From positions 23,363 to 87,362 of the forward strand of contig NZ_JENB01000025.1 of NCBI RefSeq assembly GCF_000708715.2: a stretch of DNA of 64,000 nt, written 5' to 3'. Source of the DNA: Pseudomonas putida W15Oct28 (GTDB lineage: Bacteria; Pseudomonadota; Gammaproteobacteria; Pseudomonadales; Pseudomonadaceae). Under the pieces are notes generated by a model that worked only from the letters and a program-made list of their open reading frames with translations, searched no databases and was not told the origin of the DNA. Below, piece after piece: positions 42,999 to 50,681 of this stretch (its first letter is position 1; every line of letters starts with the position of its first letter). Position numbers and translations under genes: made by a program.

Positions 42999-43969
42999 GC
43001 AAGCCAGCCCTGGACCGCGTCAGCGAGCAGGCCATCGACTGGATGGTCGAGCTGAGGGCCGCCACGCCGGACCCGGCGCTGCTGCAACGGGTCCGGCTAT
43101 GGCTGCAGCAGGACCCCGCTCACCAACAGGCCTGGAACCGCCTGGAGCAGCGCCTTGGCCATCCGCTCGCCGCGTTGCACGCGCTGGATCAACGGGCCCC
43201 GGGCCAAGCCGCAGAGGCACGCCGGTTACTGATGCAACCTACCCGCTCACGGCGTGACGTACTCGGCGCCATGGCAAGCCTCGGGCTGTTCAGCGCAGCG
43301 TTGTGGGGTGGATGGCGCAGCGACACCACCCAAGGCTGGCTGGCCGACCTGCACACAGGCCGTGGCGAGCGACGCAGCTTTACCTTGGCAGACGGCAGCC
43401 GCCTGAGCCTGAACAGCGCCAGTGCGGTCGACGTGCAGTTCGATGCCGGGCAGCGTCTTCTGGTGCTGCGTCACGGCGAATTGCTGATCCAGGTTGCGCG
43501 CGATCCGCTGCGCCCCTTGCGCGTGCGCACCGCGCAAGGGCAAGTGCAGGCGCTGGGGACGCGTTTTCTGGTCAGTCAGGAGGAGGATGCCACCCGGGTC
43601 GTGGTGCTGCAGCACAGTGTCCGCGCCAGCCTGGCCGATGGGCAGTGGGCGGAACTGCAGCAAGGGCAGGCTGCCCTGCTGCGCAGCAACACCATCGAGC
43701 GGCTGACGGGCGAGCAACAGCAACGGGCTGCATGGCTGGAGGGTCGCCTGGAGGTGCTCGACCAGCCTCTGCATGTGGTGGTTGACGCGCTGCGTCCCTA
43801 CCAGCGTGGCTACATCCGGCTCTCCCCTGCGGCACGCGATCTGCGGGTACAAGGCGTGTTTCCTCTGGACCAGCCACAGCAGGCCTTGAAGGCGTTGGCC
43901 GAAGCCCTGCCAATCAACGTGGAGCGCTATGGCCCGTGGCTGATGCTGATCGACCTGAAAGCCTCTTGA
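42995..43969 (+). CDS. FecR-family sigma regulator
   Basis: A 324-residue protein started at ATG 42995, overlapping the sigma stop. The DUF4880 part has SEQAIDWMVELRAATPD and WLQQDPAHQQAWNRLEQRLG. A membrane helix is near residues 87-104, and the FecR domain has ERRSFTLADGSRLSLNSASA and VQALGTRFLVSQEED. It relays ligand binding at the adjacent receptor to the sigma factor. Confidence 0.9.
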   Translation: MSKPALDRVSEQAIDWMVELRAATPDPALLQRVRLWLQQDPAHQQAWNRLEQRLGHPLAALHALDQRAPGQAAEARRLLMQPTRSRRDVLGAMASLGLFSAALWGGWRSDTTQGWLADLHTGRGERRSFTLADGSRLSLNSASAVDVQFDAGQRLLVLRHGELLIQVARDPLRPLRVRTAQGQVQALGTRFLVSQEEDATRVVVLQHSVRASLADGQWAELQQGQAALLRSNTIERLTGEQQQRAAWLEGRLEVLDQPLHVVVDALRPYQRGYIRLSPAARDLRVQGVFPLDQPQQALKALAEALPINVERYGPWLMLIDLKAS

Positions 43970-43977
43970 TAAAAATA

Positions 43978-43996
43978 TTTATCAAAATCATTCGCA
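43978..43996. promoter_or_regulatory. Possible Fur-type site before the receptor gene
   Basis: The AT-rich stretch TTTATCAAAATCATTCGC lies in the 93-base gap between fecR-like and receptor genes. Read on the minus strand it gives GCGAATGATTTTGATAAA, a weak Fur-like match. The gap should also hold the sigma-factor-dependent promoter. Confidence 0.35.
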
Positions 43997-44062
43997 ATCG
44001 TGGCAAGTTTTCTTTGCTCGTCCCACATACCTCCTGACAGCCACTTAATTCGGGAGTAATCC

Positions 44063-46492
44063 GTGTACAACCCCTTGCCCCGCGCCCTGCCCCTGGTCGC
44101 CGCTTTGGCCAGCTTCAACGTGCTTGCCCAGGCGCAAACCCAGGCGTTCGACCTGCCACCCGCCAGCCTGGCTCACACGCTCAACCGCATCGCCAGCCAG
44201 AGCGGCCACATCATCGCGCTGGAGCCTGCACTGGTGCGCGGCAAGCAGGCACCTGCCGTGGTCGGCCAGATGAGTGCCGAGCAGGCCATGCAAGCTGCGC
44301 TGGCCGGTAGCGGCTTGCAGCTGCGGGTTTCCACCGAGGGCCATTTCAGTGTGGCACCCGGTAACCTGGGCAGCGACGTCATGGAGCTGGGCAGCACCAG
44401 CATCACCGACAACTTTGTGGATGCCACCAGCGAAGGCACAGGTTCCTATGCCGCCCGCGCGGTCACCCTGGGCAAAGGCACGCACACCCTCAAGGAGATT
44501 CCCCAGTCGGTCACCGTCATCACGCGCAAGCAACTGGATGACCAGGGCATCACCGACTTGCAGGACGCGCTTAACCACACCACGGGCATTGTCGGCGCAC
44601 AGGGCATTGGCCCGGGCGTGGTCGTGACCTCGCGTGGGTTCCAGATTGATGACTGGCAATACGACGGTGTGCCGATTCCGCGAAACAACTATTCGCTGGG
44701 CAACTGGGCAACCCAGGACCTGGTGTTCTTCGACCGCGTGGAAGTGCTGCGCGGTGCCTCGGGCCTGTTGCAAGGCACAGGCAGCCCAGGCGGCGCGATC
44801 AACCTGGTGCGCAAGCGTGGCCAGGCCACCCCGACTGTCACCCTCACCGGCAAGGCTGGCTCCTGGGACCATTACGGCCTACAGCTTGACGCAGGCGGCC
44901 CGTTGACCGCCGATGGCCGTGTACGCGGACGACTCGTGGCTGACGAAGACCAGAGTGACAGCTTCATCGATTACCAGTGGAGCAAGTCCCATTCGCTGTA
45001 CGGCGCCCTGGACATCGACCTGAATGACGCCACCACCGTGGGTGCCGGCATCAGTTATAACCGCCAGCAGTCGCGGCCAATGCTGCGTGGGCTTCCACGC
45101 TACGCGACCGGTAAGCCGGTTGACCTCCCGCGCTCGACCTACAGCGGTGCCCGCTGGAACCGAGCGGAAACCGACGTCACCACGTATTACCTGGACCTGG
45201 AGCACCGCTTCAACGAGGACTGGGCTTTCAAGGCGGCTGCAGTGCGCATGGACGAAACCAACACGTCGACCCACCAACGCACCCAGACCGTCGGTGAAGG
45301 CCTGGAGCCTGACGGTACCGGCCTTGAGTATGCAGACTGGATCACCGACTTCCACTCCACCAAGCTGGGCCTGGACATGAACGTGGTCGGCCACTTCGAC
45401 ACGGGCTTCGTGGCCCATGAAGTGACCCTTGGCGGCAACTACTCCAAGCTCACCAGCGATGATGGTTACTGGCGAACCTTTGGTGGCAATGACAGCATCT
45501 TCGACATCGGCCACGACCGCCCCGAGCCTAGCCGTGACAGCCTGCTTGCTGCGCCCTTCGGGCGCCACGAAAGCAGTGGTTATGATATTAGCCAGAAGGG
45601 CCTGTACGGCGCCTGGCGAGTCAAACCGACCGACCGGTTGACGCTGATTCTCGGGTCCCGCGTCAGCTGGTTCGACTACAGCTACGCAAGCACCACATAC
45701 CGTGGACTGAATCCAGGCCAGGCCAACCCCACCAGCCGTATGACCGAAACAGGCGAGGTCACCCCTTATGCCGGCTTTGTCTACGACCTGACCCGCGAAT
45801 GGGCCTGGTACGCCAGCTACACCGATGTGTTCGTACCACAAACCGAACGCGCCGTCGGCAATGCGCCGCTCAAACCGGTGATCGGCAGCAACTATGAAAC
45901 GGGCCTCAAGGGCGAACTGCTTGATGGCCGGGTCAACGCTTCGCTCGCGCTGTTCCGCTACGATCAGGAAAACCGCGCCATCACCGATGTGGCTGCGGGT
46001 TTAGCCTGTGCTGACGGGTACTGCTCCACCGCCTCGGGCAAGGTACGCAGCCAAGGTGTCGAAGCCGAGATCAGCGGCGAAGTGCTCAGTGGTTTGCAAC
46101 TGTTCGCAGGCTACACCTACAACACCACCAAGTTCCTCGAGGATCCTGAAAACAAAGGCCGCACGTTCAGCCAGTGGACACCCAAGCACATGCTGCGGGC
46201 ATGGGCCGATTACACCCTGCCCCTTGACGGGCAGCGTTGGAGCACCGGCCTTGGCTTCACCACCCAGAGCCACACCTTGGGTTACGAGAGTACCTATACG
46301 GTGCCCGGCTATACCGTGTGGAGCGCACGCCTGGCCTACCAGCTAACCCCGGAAGTGAACCTTGCCGTCAACGCCAACAACCTGTTCGACAAAAAGTACT
46401 GGGTAGCAGGCTTCAACCAGCTCAATGGCAGCAACAACTATGGCGAGCCGCGCAACTTCATGCTGACGGTCAAGTACACCCCGGAACTCTGA
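44063..46492 (+). CDS. TonB-dependent siderophore receptor with N-terminal signalling (STN) domain
   Basis: An 809-residue receptor from a GTG at 44063 with GGGAG six bases before. A signal peptide ends near LAQAQTQA. The STN domain (about 28-100) has FDLPPASLAHTLNRIASQSG and GLQLRVSTEGHFSV. The plug has LKEIPQSVTVITRKQLDDQG and VEVLRGASGLLQGTGSPGGA, in the FpvA/FoxA/FhuE group style. The barrel ends in NFMLTVKYTPEL, ending Leu rather than Phe. It imports a ferric siderophore and signals via the FecR and FecI pair upstream. The siderophore is unknown; FoxA/FiuA-like hydroxamates are possible. Confidence 0.9.
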   Translation: MYNPLPRALPLVAALASFNVLAQAQTQAFDLPPASLAHTLNRIASQSGHIIALEPALVRGKQAPAVVGQMSAEQAMQAALAGSGLQLRVSTEGHFSVAPGNLGSDVMELGSTSITDNFVDATSEGTGSYAARAVTLGKGTHTLKEIPQSVTVITRKQLDDQGITDLQDALNHTTGIVGAQGIGPGVVVTSRGFQIDDWQYDGVPIPRNNYSLGNWATQDLVFFDRVEVLRGASGLLQGTGSPGGAINLVRKRGQATPTVTLTGKAGSWDHYGLQLDAGGPLTADGRVRGRLVADEDQSDSFIDYQWSKSHSLYGALDIDLNDATTVGAGISYNRQQSRPMLRGLPRYATGKPVDLPRSTYSGARWNRAETDVTTYYLDLEHRFNEDWAFKAAAVRMDETNTSTHQRTQTVGEGLEPDGTGLEYADWITDFHSTKLGLDMNVVGHFDTGFVAHEVTLGGNYSKLTSDDGYWRTFGGNDSIFDIGHDRPEPSRDSLLAAPFGRHESSGYDISQKGLYGAWRVKPTDRLTLILGSRVSWFDYSYASTTYRGLNPGQANPTSRMTETGEVTPYAGFVYDLTREWAWYASYTDVFVPQTERAVGNAPLKPVIGSNYETGLKGELLDGRVNASLALFRYDQENRAITDVAAGLACADGYCSTASGKVRSQGVEAEISGEVLSGLQLFAGYTYNTTKFLEDPENKGRTFSQWTPKHMLRAWADYTLPLDGQRWSTGLGFTTQSHTLGYESTYTVPGYTVWSARLAYQLTPEVNLAVNANNLFDKKYWVAGFNQLNGSNNYGEPRNFMLTVKYTPEL

Positions 46493-46499
46493 CCCCGGG

Positions 46500-47045
46500 T
46501 CAGTCCGCCAGCGGCCACTGCGCCAAGGGCCAGTAAGCGCCCTTGCGCGACTCGTAGAGCGTGAAATGGCGCGCGGTGAGGTAGAAATCCGGCGCGCTGC
46601 TGGCCTCGGGTGGTTGCCCGCGGTAATCCCTGGACAGGGTCAAGTGCGGCCGATACTCACGGTTGGCCGCCTCCACACCCAACGGCAGCAATGCCTGCTG
46701 CAAGCCGTACACCAGTTGCAACAGGGCCGGCGGTGTCTGCTGTGCCTCCAGCACCAGTGCGCCGGCCCGCTGCCACACCTGCAAACGGTCGAGCAACAGC
46801 CGCGGTGCCGTGCCCGGCAGCGCCAGTTGATCGACCGCCGCACATATCGCAGGCACCTGGGCAGTATCCACATCGCCGAGGAACAACAGCGTGACATGGA
46901 AGTTGGCCGCCGGCACCGGCTTGCCGCTGCGCAGGCTCAGGCCCCGGCGCCACTGGGCCAGAGCACTGCGCTGGGCATCGCTGACCGGCAAGGCGAAAAA
47001 CAGCCGTTTGAACGGGCTACCGCTGGGGCGTATATCCTGAACCAT
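46500..47045 (-). CDS. thpR: RNA 2',3'-cyclic phosphodiesterase (LigT/ThpR)
   Basis: A 181-residue 2H-superfamily enzyme started at ATG 47045 (MVQDIRPSGSPFKRLFFALP). Both catalytic H-x-T motifs are present: NFHVTLLFLGDV and YRPHLTLSRDY. It hydrolyses RNA 2',3'-cyclic phosphate ends and can ligate 2'-5' bonds in vitro. The gene is convergent with the receptor, with seven bases between stops. Confidence 0.9.
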   Translation of the reverse strand: MVQDIRPSGSPFKRLFFALPVSDAQRSALAQWRRGLSLRSGKPVPAANFHVTLLFLGDVDTAQVPAICAAVDQLALPGTAPRLLLDRLQVWQRAGALVLEAQQTPPALLQLVYGLQQALLPLGVEAANREYRPHLTLSRDYRGQPPEASSAPDFYLTARHFTLYESRKGAYWPLAQWPLAD

Positions 47046-47203
47046 ACCAACTCCCTGACGTGAAACGTTTGCGCAAGACTGTAGGGCATTACACCAATGT
47101 CGCCCCGGCGTTTCGTAACAATAAGTACAAACTACCCCCATGATTGTTTATGCTGGCGGGCTTATGCCATGGCGCATGGCCATTTTTCGACAAGTAAACG
47201 TCC

Positions 47204-48103
47204 ATGAAAATTGCACTCGTACTTATCTTCGTCCTCTCGATCGCCTACGTGCACCTGCGCGGTCGGGTTCGCCACAAGCTGACCCGCCAGCTGGGCGACC
47301 ACTCCAGCTTCCTGGCCCCGGTCAACAGCTTCCTGTACCTGTTTTCCAAGCTCCCGGCCAAGCCTTACCTGCCGGTCGAAGCCTTCCCCGAACTGAAGCC
47401 GCTGCAGGACCACTGGCAGGAAATCCGCGAGGAAGGCCGCCAGTTGCTGCACGTGGGCGAAATCAAGAAGTCCGACAATTACGATGACGTCGGTTTCAAC
47501 TCGTTCTTCAAGACGGGCTGGAAGCGCTTCTACCTGAAGTGGTACGGCGAAAGCCACCCATCGGCGATGGCCCTGTGCCCACGCACCACCGAGCTGCTGC
47601 AAGGCATCGGCACGGTCAAGGCGGCCATGTTCGCCACCCTCCCACCGGGCGCCAAGCTGGTGCGTCACCGTGACCCGTATGCCGGTTCGTACCGCTATCA
47701 CCTGGGCCTGGACACACCGAACGACGACGGTTGCTACATCGACGTGGACGGCGAGAAGTACTCGTGGCGCGATGGCGAGGGTGTGGTCTTCGACGAGACC
47801 TACATCCACTATGCGGCCAACAACACCGAGCACAACCGCATCATCCTGTTCTGTGACGTCGAGCGCCCGCTCAAGTACCGCTGGGCAACTGCGTTCAACC
47901 GCTGGTTCAGCCGTAACGTCATGGCCGCCGCTGCCGCGCCCAACGGTGACGGCGACAAGACCGGTGGCATCAACCGGCTGTTCACCCGCATCTACAAGAT
48001 CCGTGAACGCGGCAAGGCGCTGAAAAAGCGCAACCGCATGCGCTACTACCTGGAAAAGTGGGCAGTGGTTGCGGCGTTGGTGCTGGTGTTCATCTACATC
48101 TAA
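47204..48103 (+). CDS. lpxO: Lipid A 2-hydroxylase (aspartyl/asparaginyl beta-hydroxylase family)
   Basis: A 299-residue Fe(II)/2-oxoglutarate dioxygenase. A membrane helix at about 3-19 and a second at the C-terminus (WAVVAALVLVFIYI) anchor it in the inner membrane. The catalytic core has LVRHRDPYAGSYRYHLGLDT with the iron-binding HRD motif. GVVFDETYIHYAANNTEHNR supplies the distal His, and ILFCDVERPL follows. Length equals other LpxO proteins. It hydroxylates secondary acyl chains of lipid A, altering outer-membrane surface properties. Confidence 0.9.
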   Translation: MKIALVLIFVLSIAYVHLRGRVRHKLTRQLGDHSSFLAPVNSFLYLFSKLPAKPYLPVEAFPELKPLQDHWQEIREEGRQLLHVGEIKKSDNYDDVGFNSFFKTGWKRFYLKWYGESHPSAMALCPRTTELLQGIGTVKAAMFATLPPGAKLVRHRDPYAGSYRYHLGLDTPNDDGCYIDVDGEKYSWRDGEGVVFDETYIHYAANNTEHNRIILFCDVERPLKYRWATAFNRWFSRNVMAAAAAPNGDGDKTGGINRLFTRIYKIRERGKALKKRNRMRYYLEKWAVVAALVLVFIYI

Positions 48104-48120
48104 TCGCTCACCGCGCAAAT

Positions 48121-48237
48121 TGTAGGAGCGGCCTTGTGTCGCGATTGGGCCGCAACGCGGCCCCAGCAATATTTGCATGAATACAGAAATCCCGGGGCTG
48201 CTTCGCAGCCCTATCGCGACACAAGGCCGCTCCCACA
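48121..48237. repeat. Paired REP sequence (CCTTGTGTCGCGA type)
   Basis: Arms TGTAGGAGCGGCCTTGTGTC and GACACAAGGCCGCTCCCACA with inner GGGCCGC / GGGGCTGC hairpins. It lies 17 bases after lpxO, before a same-strand gene. Confidence 0.9.
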
Positions 48238-48332
48238 ACTACTGCTGCCCACCCACCAAAGTACAAGCGTCGCACGTGCCACTCTTCGACTAGCCTGAAA
48301 GCTCCACTCGCAACCACCCCAAGGTGAAGACG

Positions 48333-48677
48333 ATGAGCATGATGGACTGGGACGCCTACCGTAAGCAGTTGATGGCCGGCATCGGCGATCTCAAGCAACT
48401 CTCCCCCGACACCGTGGCCGGCTATATGACCGCCAGCGGTGCGGGGGCCAAGACCAACCACCTCGACGCCAAGACACGTGAGTTGATCTCGCTCGCCGTG
48501 GCCGTGACCACCCGTTGCGACGGCTGCATCGCCGTGCATTCGCAGCAGGCAGTCAAGCACGGTGCAACCCGCGAGGAAATTGCCGAAGCCCTCGGCGTGG
48601 CCGTGGCGATGAACGCCGGCGCTGCGCTGGTGTACTCGGCGCGGGCCATGGATGCGGTGGGCAAGGCCAACGGCTGA
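48333..48677 (+). CDS. Carboxymuconolactone decarboxylase/AhpD-like protein
   Basis: A 114-residue protein started at ATG 48333 with AAGGTG 6-8 bases upstream; a GTG at 48324 is an alternative. The conserved block is LDAKTRELISLAVAVTTRCD followed by GCIAVHSQQAVKHGATREE. It has the CxxC-x3-H pattern (CDGCIAVH) of the AhpD type, pointing to a redox or peroxide-related role rather than lactone decarboxylation. Confidence 0.85.
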   Translation: MSMMDWDAYRKQLMAGIGDLKQLSPDTVAGYMTASGAGAKTNHLDAKTRELISLAVAVTTRCDGCIAVHSQQAVKHGATREEIAEALGVAVAMNAGAALVYSARAMDAVGKANG

Positions 48678-48755
48678 GCACAAACGGCGCCGCCGCCCTT
48701 GCGCGACGGCGCCGTGCCCCACAGACTTGGCGGCCCAGCCTTTGCAGGAACCCGC

Positions 48756-49325
48756 ATGATCCACATTCGCCCCATGACAGCCGAAGACTTCGAGCGCTTC
48801 TGGCCCACCTTCCAGGCCATCGTCCAGGCCCGTGAAACTTACGCCTTCGACCCGGCCCTGAGCTTCGATCAGGCCCGCCAGCTGTGGCTGGAGCTGCCAT
48901 CGCACACGCTGCTGGCCGAACAGGATGGCGAGCTGCTGGGCTCTTACTACCTGAAAGCCAATGCCGCCGGGCCTGGCGCGCACGTGGGCAATTGCGGCTA
49001 CATGGTGTGCGAACAGGCGCGTGGCCGAGGCGTGGCGCGCCTGATGTGCGAGCACTCGCAGAAGCTGGCACGCCAGGAGGGCTTTCTGGCCCTGCAGTTC
49101 AACTCCGTGGTGGCCAGCAATGAAGTCGCGGTGGCGCTGTGGCACAAGCTGGGCTTCGAAACGGTCGGCCGCTTGCCCAAGGCTTATCGCCATGCCCGCC
49201 TGGGGCTGGTGGACTGCCTGGTGATGTACAAGTGGCTGGCGGATGAGCCGGTGGTGGAGAAGCCGCCGCTGCTGATCGGGCGCAAGAATATCGAGGCGCG
49301 GGTGTCGCGGCGTCGCGGGCGCTGA
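48756..49325 (+). CDS. GNAT-family N-acetyltransferase
   Basis: A 189-residue protein started at ATG 48756 with AGGA seven bases before. It begins IHIRPMTAEDFERFWPTF. The acetyl-CoA loop is QARGRGVARLMCEHSQKLAR (Q/RxxGxG/A), and LWHKLGFETVGRLPKAYRH is motif B. Substrate unknown. It follows the AhpD-like gene by 78 bases on the same strand. Confidence 0.85.
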   Translation: MIHIRPMTAEDFERFWPTFQAIVQARETYAFDPALSFDQARQLWLELPSHTLLAEQDGELLGSYYLKANAAGPGAHVGNCGYMVCEQARGRGVARLMCEHSQKLARQEGFLALQFNSVVASNEVAVALWHKLGFETVGRLPKAYRHARLGLVDCLVMYKWLADEPVVEKPPLLIGRKNIEARVSRRRGR

Positions 49326-49336
49326 TCTTCTTGAGC

Positions 49337-49442
49337 AGGTCTGGCCTCTTCGCGGGCTTGCCCGCTCCCACAGGTACTCCACTTTCCCCGAAAGGAGTGG
49401 ATTTCCTGTGGGAGCGGGCAAGCCCGCGAAGAGGCCGGGCCT
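49337..49442. repeat. Paired REP sequence (CTTCGCGGGCTTGCCCGC type)
   Basis: Arms CAGGTCTGGCCTCTTCGCGG and its near complement enclose GGCTTGCCCGCTCCCACAGG. The loop itself has ACTCC/GGAGT. It separates convergent GNAT and outer-membrane protein genes. Confidence 0.9.
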
Positions 49443-49457
49443 GCTAATCGTTCAACC

Positions 49458-50204
49458 TCAGAAAGCCAAGCCTACTTTCACACCAAACTCGTCACGCTTG
49501 AGCTTGGTGTTGTCTGCTGCTGGCGAGTCTTCATCCAGCTTGTATTCGGTACGGGTGTAGTAAACCCCGGCCTGCACCGGCATACCGCCCTGCTGGTTCA
49601 TCAGCAACGTCACTTCGGCATACGGGTTGGTGCGGTCTTTCAGGTCGACCGTGTCGCTGCCAAAGTCGTCCACCTTCAGCCGCGCGCGGCCGTCCAGGGT
49701 GTGGCGTGCCCCAACTTCCACCCGCAGGGTCGAGGCGTCGAACTGATGGTTGTAGCCCAATGCCGCCTTGGCAAAGGGCGACTTCACGGTGAGTTTGGTA
49801 TCGAGGTCGTTGATTTCCGGCTCGAAGCGCGACCAGCTGTAGCCACCGCCCACGGTCACGTCGACAAAGTTGCGAGCGTCCAGCGCCGCACGCCAGCCAA
49901 GGTCGAGGTCGGCCTGGGCCTCCTTGAGTTTGTTGTCGTTCTTCTTGCCGAATTTGGCTTCGGCGCCGAGCTGGTAGATGAAACCGGATTCGGCTGTCAG
50001 CTTGTTGCCGAAGGTGGCGAACACGCCGCCTTGGCCCATGTGTTCCTTGTCGCTTTCACTGCCACCTTCGAACTTGAACTTGTCGTAGCCGCCCTGCAGA
50101 CCGAGTGTGAACAGCGGGTCGGTGCTGGGCGCGGCGGTGGCCGCCAGCGGCGCGGCGATCAGGGCGAGCAGGCAGGTGTGGCGCAACAGATGACGAGCAG
50201 GCAT
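49458..50204 (-). CDS. Small outer-membrane beta-barrel protein, unknown role
   Basis: A 248-residue protein started at ATG 50204 (MPARHLLRHTCLLALIAAPL), which has GGAG nine bases upstream. A Sec signal peptide ends near ATAAPST. The mature part has alternating hydrophobic strands (FTLGLQGGYDKFKFEGG, VTVGGGYSWSRFEP, LRVEVGARHTLDGRARL) and a C-terminal EFGVKVGLAF ending in Phe, the outer-membrane barrel signature. It resembles autotransporter-type or OmpW-size barrels without a passenger. Its promoter region meets the first cobalamin riboswitch from the other side, so linked regulation is possible but not shown. Confidence 0.75.
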   Translation of the reverse strand: MPARHLLRHTCLLALIAAPLAATAAPSTDPLFTLGLQGGYDKFKFEGGSESDKEHMGQGGVFATFGNKLTAESGFIYQLGAEAKFGKKNDNKLKEAQADLDLGWRAALDARNFVDVTVGGGYSWSRFEPEINDLDTKLTVKSPFAKAALGYNHQFDASTLRVEVGARHTLDGRARLKVDDFGSDTVDLKDRTNPYAEVTLLMNQQGGMPVQAGVYYTRTEYKLDEDSPAADNTKLKRDEFGVKVGLAF

Positions 50205-50375
50205 GCGGGAAGTCTCCATGACTTGATATCGAAAGACGAACGTGCGGTTCGAGACAAACGCCGCCAAAAAAGTTCGAAAAAAAATCAGTAAAAACGCGCA
50301 ACCTTGTGATTTATCGCAGTATTCATGGCGCGCCAACATTTGACGCCCCAGCATTTCAGTGGTCAGATGCGCGCC

Positions 50376-50560
50376 AGTTTCAGGTGCCCTTCGCCGCCGC
50401 GCGCAGGGTGAAACGGGAAGCCGGTGCGTCGTGTTAGCCACGACAAGTCCGGCGCTGCCCCCGCAACGGTAAGCGAGCGAACCCTTCGAGATACCACTGT
50501 GCACGTGCATGGGAAGGTGAAGGTTTCATGCCCCTCGCAAGCCCGGAGACCGGCCTGGAG
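50376..50560 (+). promoter_or_regulatory. Cobalamin riboswitch (AdoCbl-class) before a TonB receptor
   Basis: The B12 box AGCCCGGAGACCGGCC is at 50540-50555. The conserved core GCTGCCCCCGCAACGGTAAG lies at 50454-50473, with GAAACGGGAAGCCGGTG upstream. The box is 127 bases before the receptor ATG at 50682. These are the hallmarks of the cobalamin riboswitch, which lowers expression when B12 is abundant. The rest of the 477-base gap (50205-50375) holds the divergent promoters. Confidence 0.92.
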
Positions 50561-50681
50561 CGTCACTTGGCAACCCGCGGTGGGCGGGCGCAGGCCGGAA
50601 TCCGTGCGCGCGCCTGCCTGCATGGTTCGCCTTTGCGTGTTTTCCACCGGGATCCATTCATTCCTGCAGCAGTGGAACGAC

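Noticed and set aside
50204..50219. Start of the small barrel protein at 50219 (METSRMPAR)
   Set aside because: The GGAG that would serve ATG 50204 lies just after this upstream ATG, and the signal peptide reads better from 50204.
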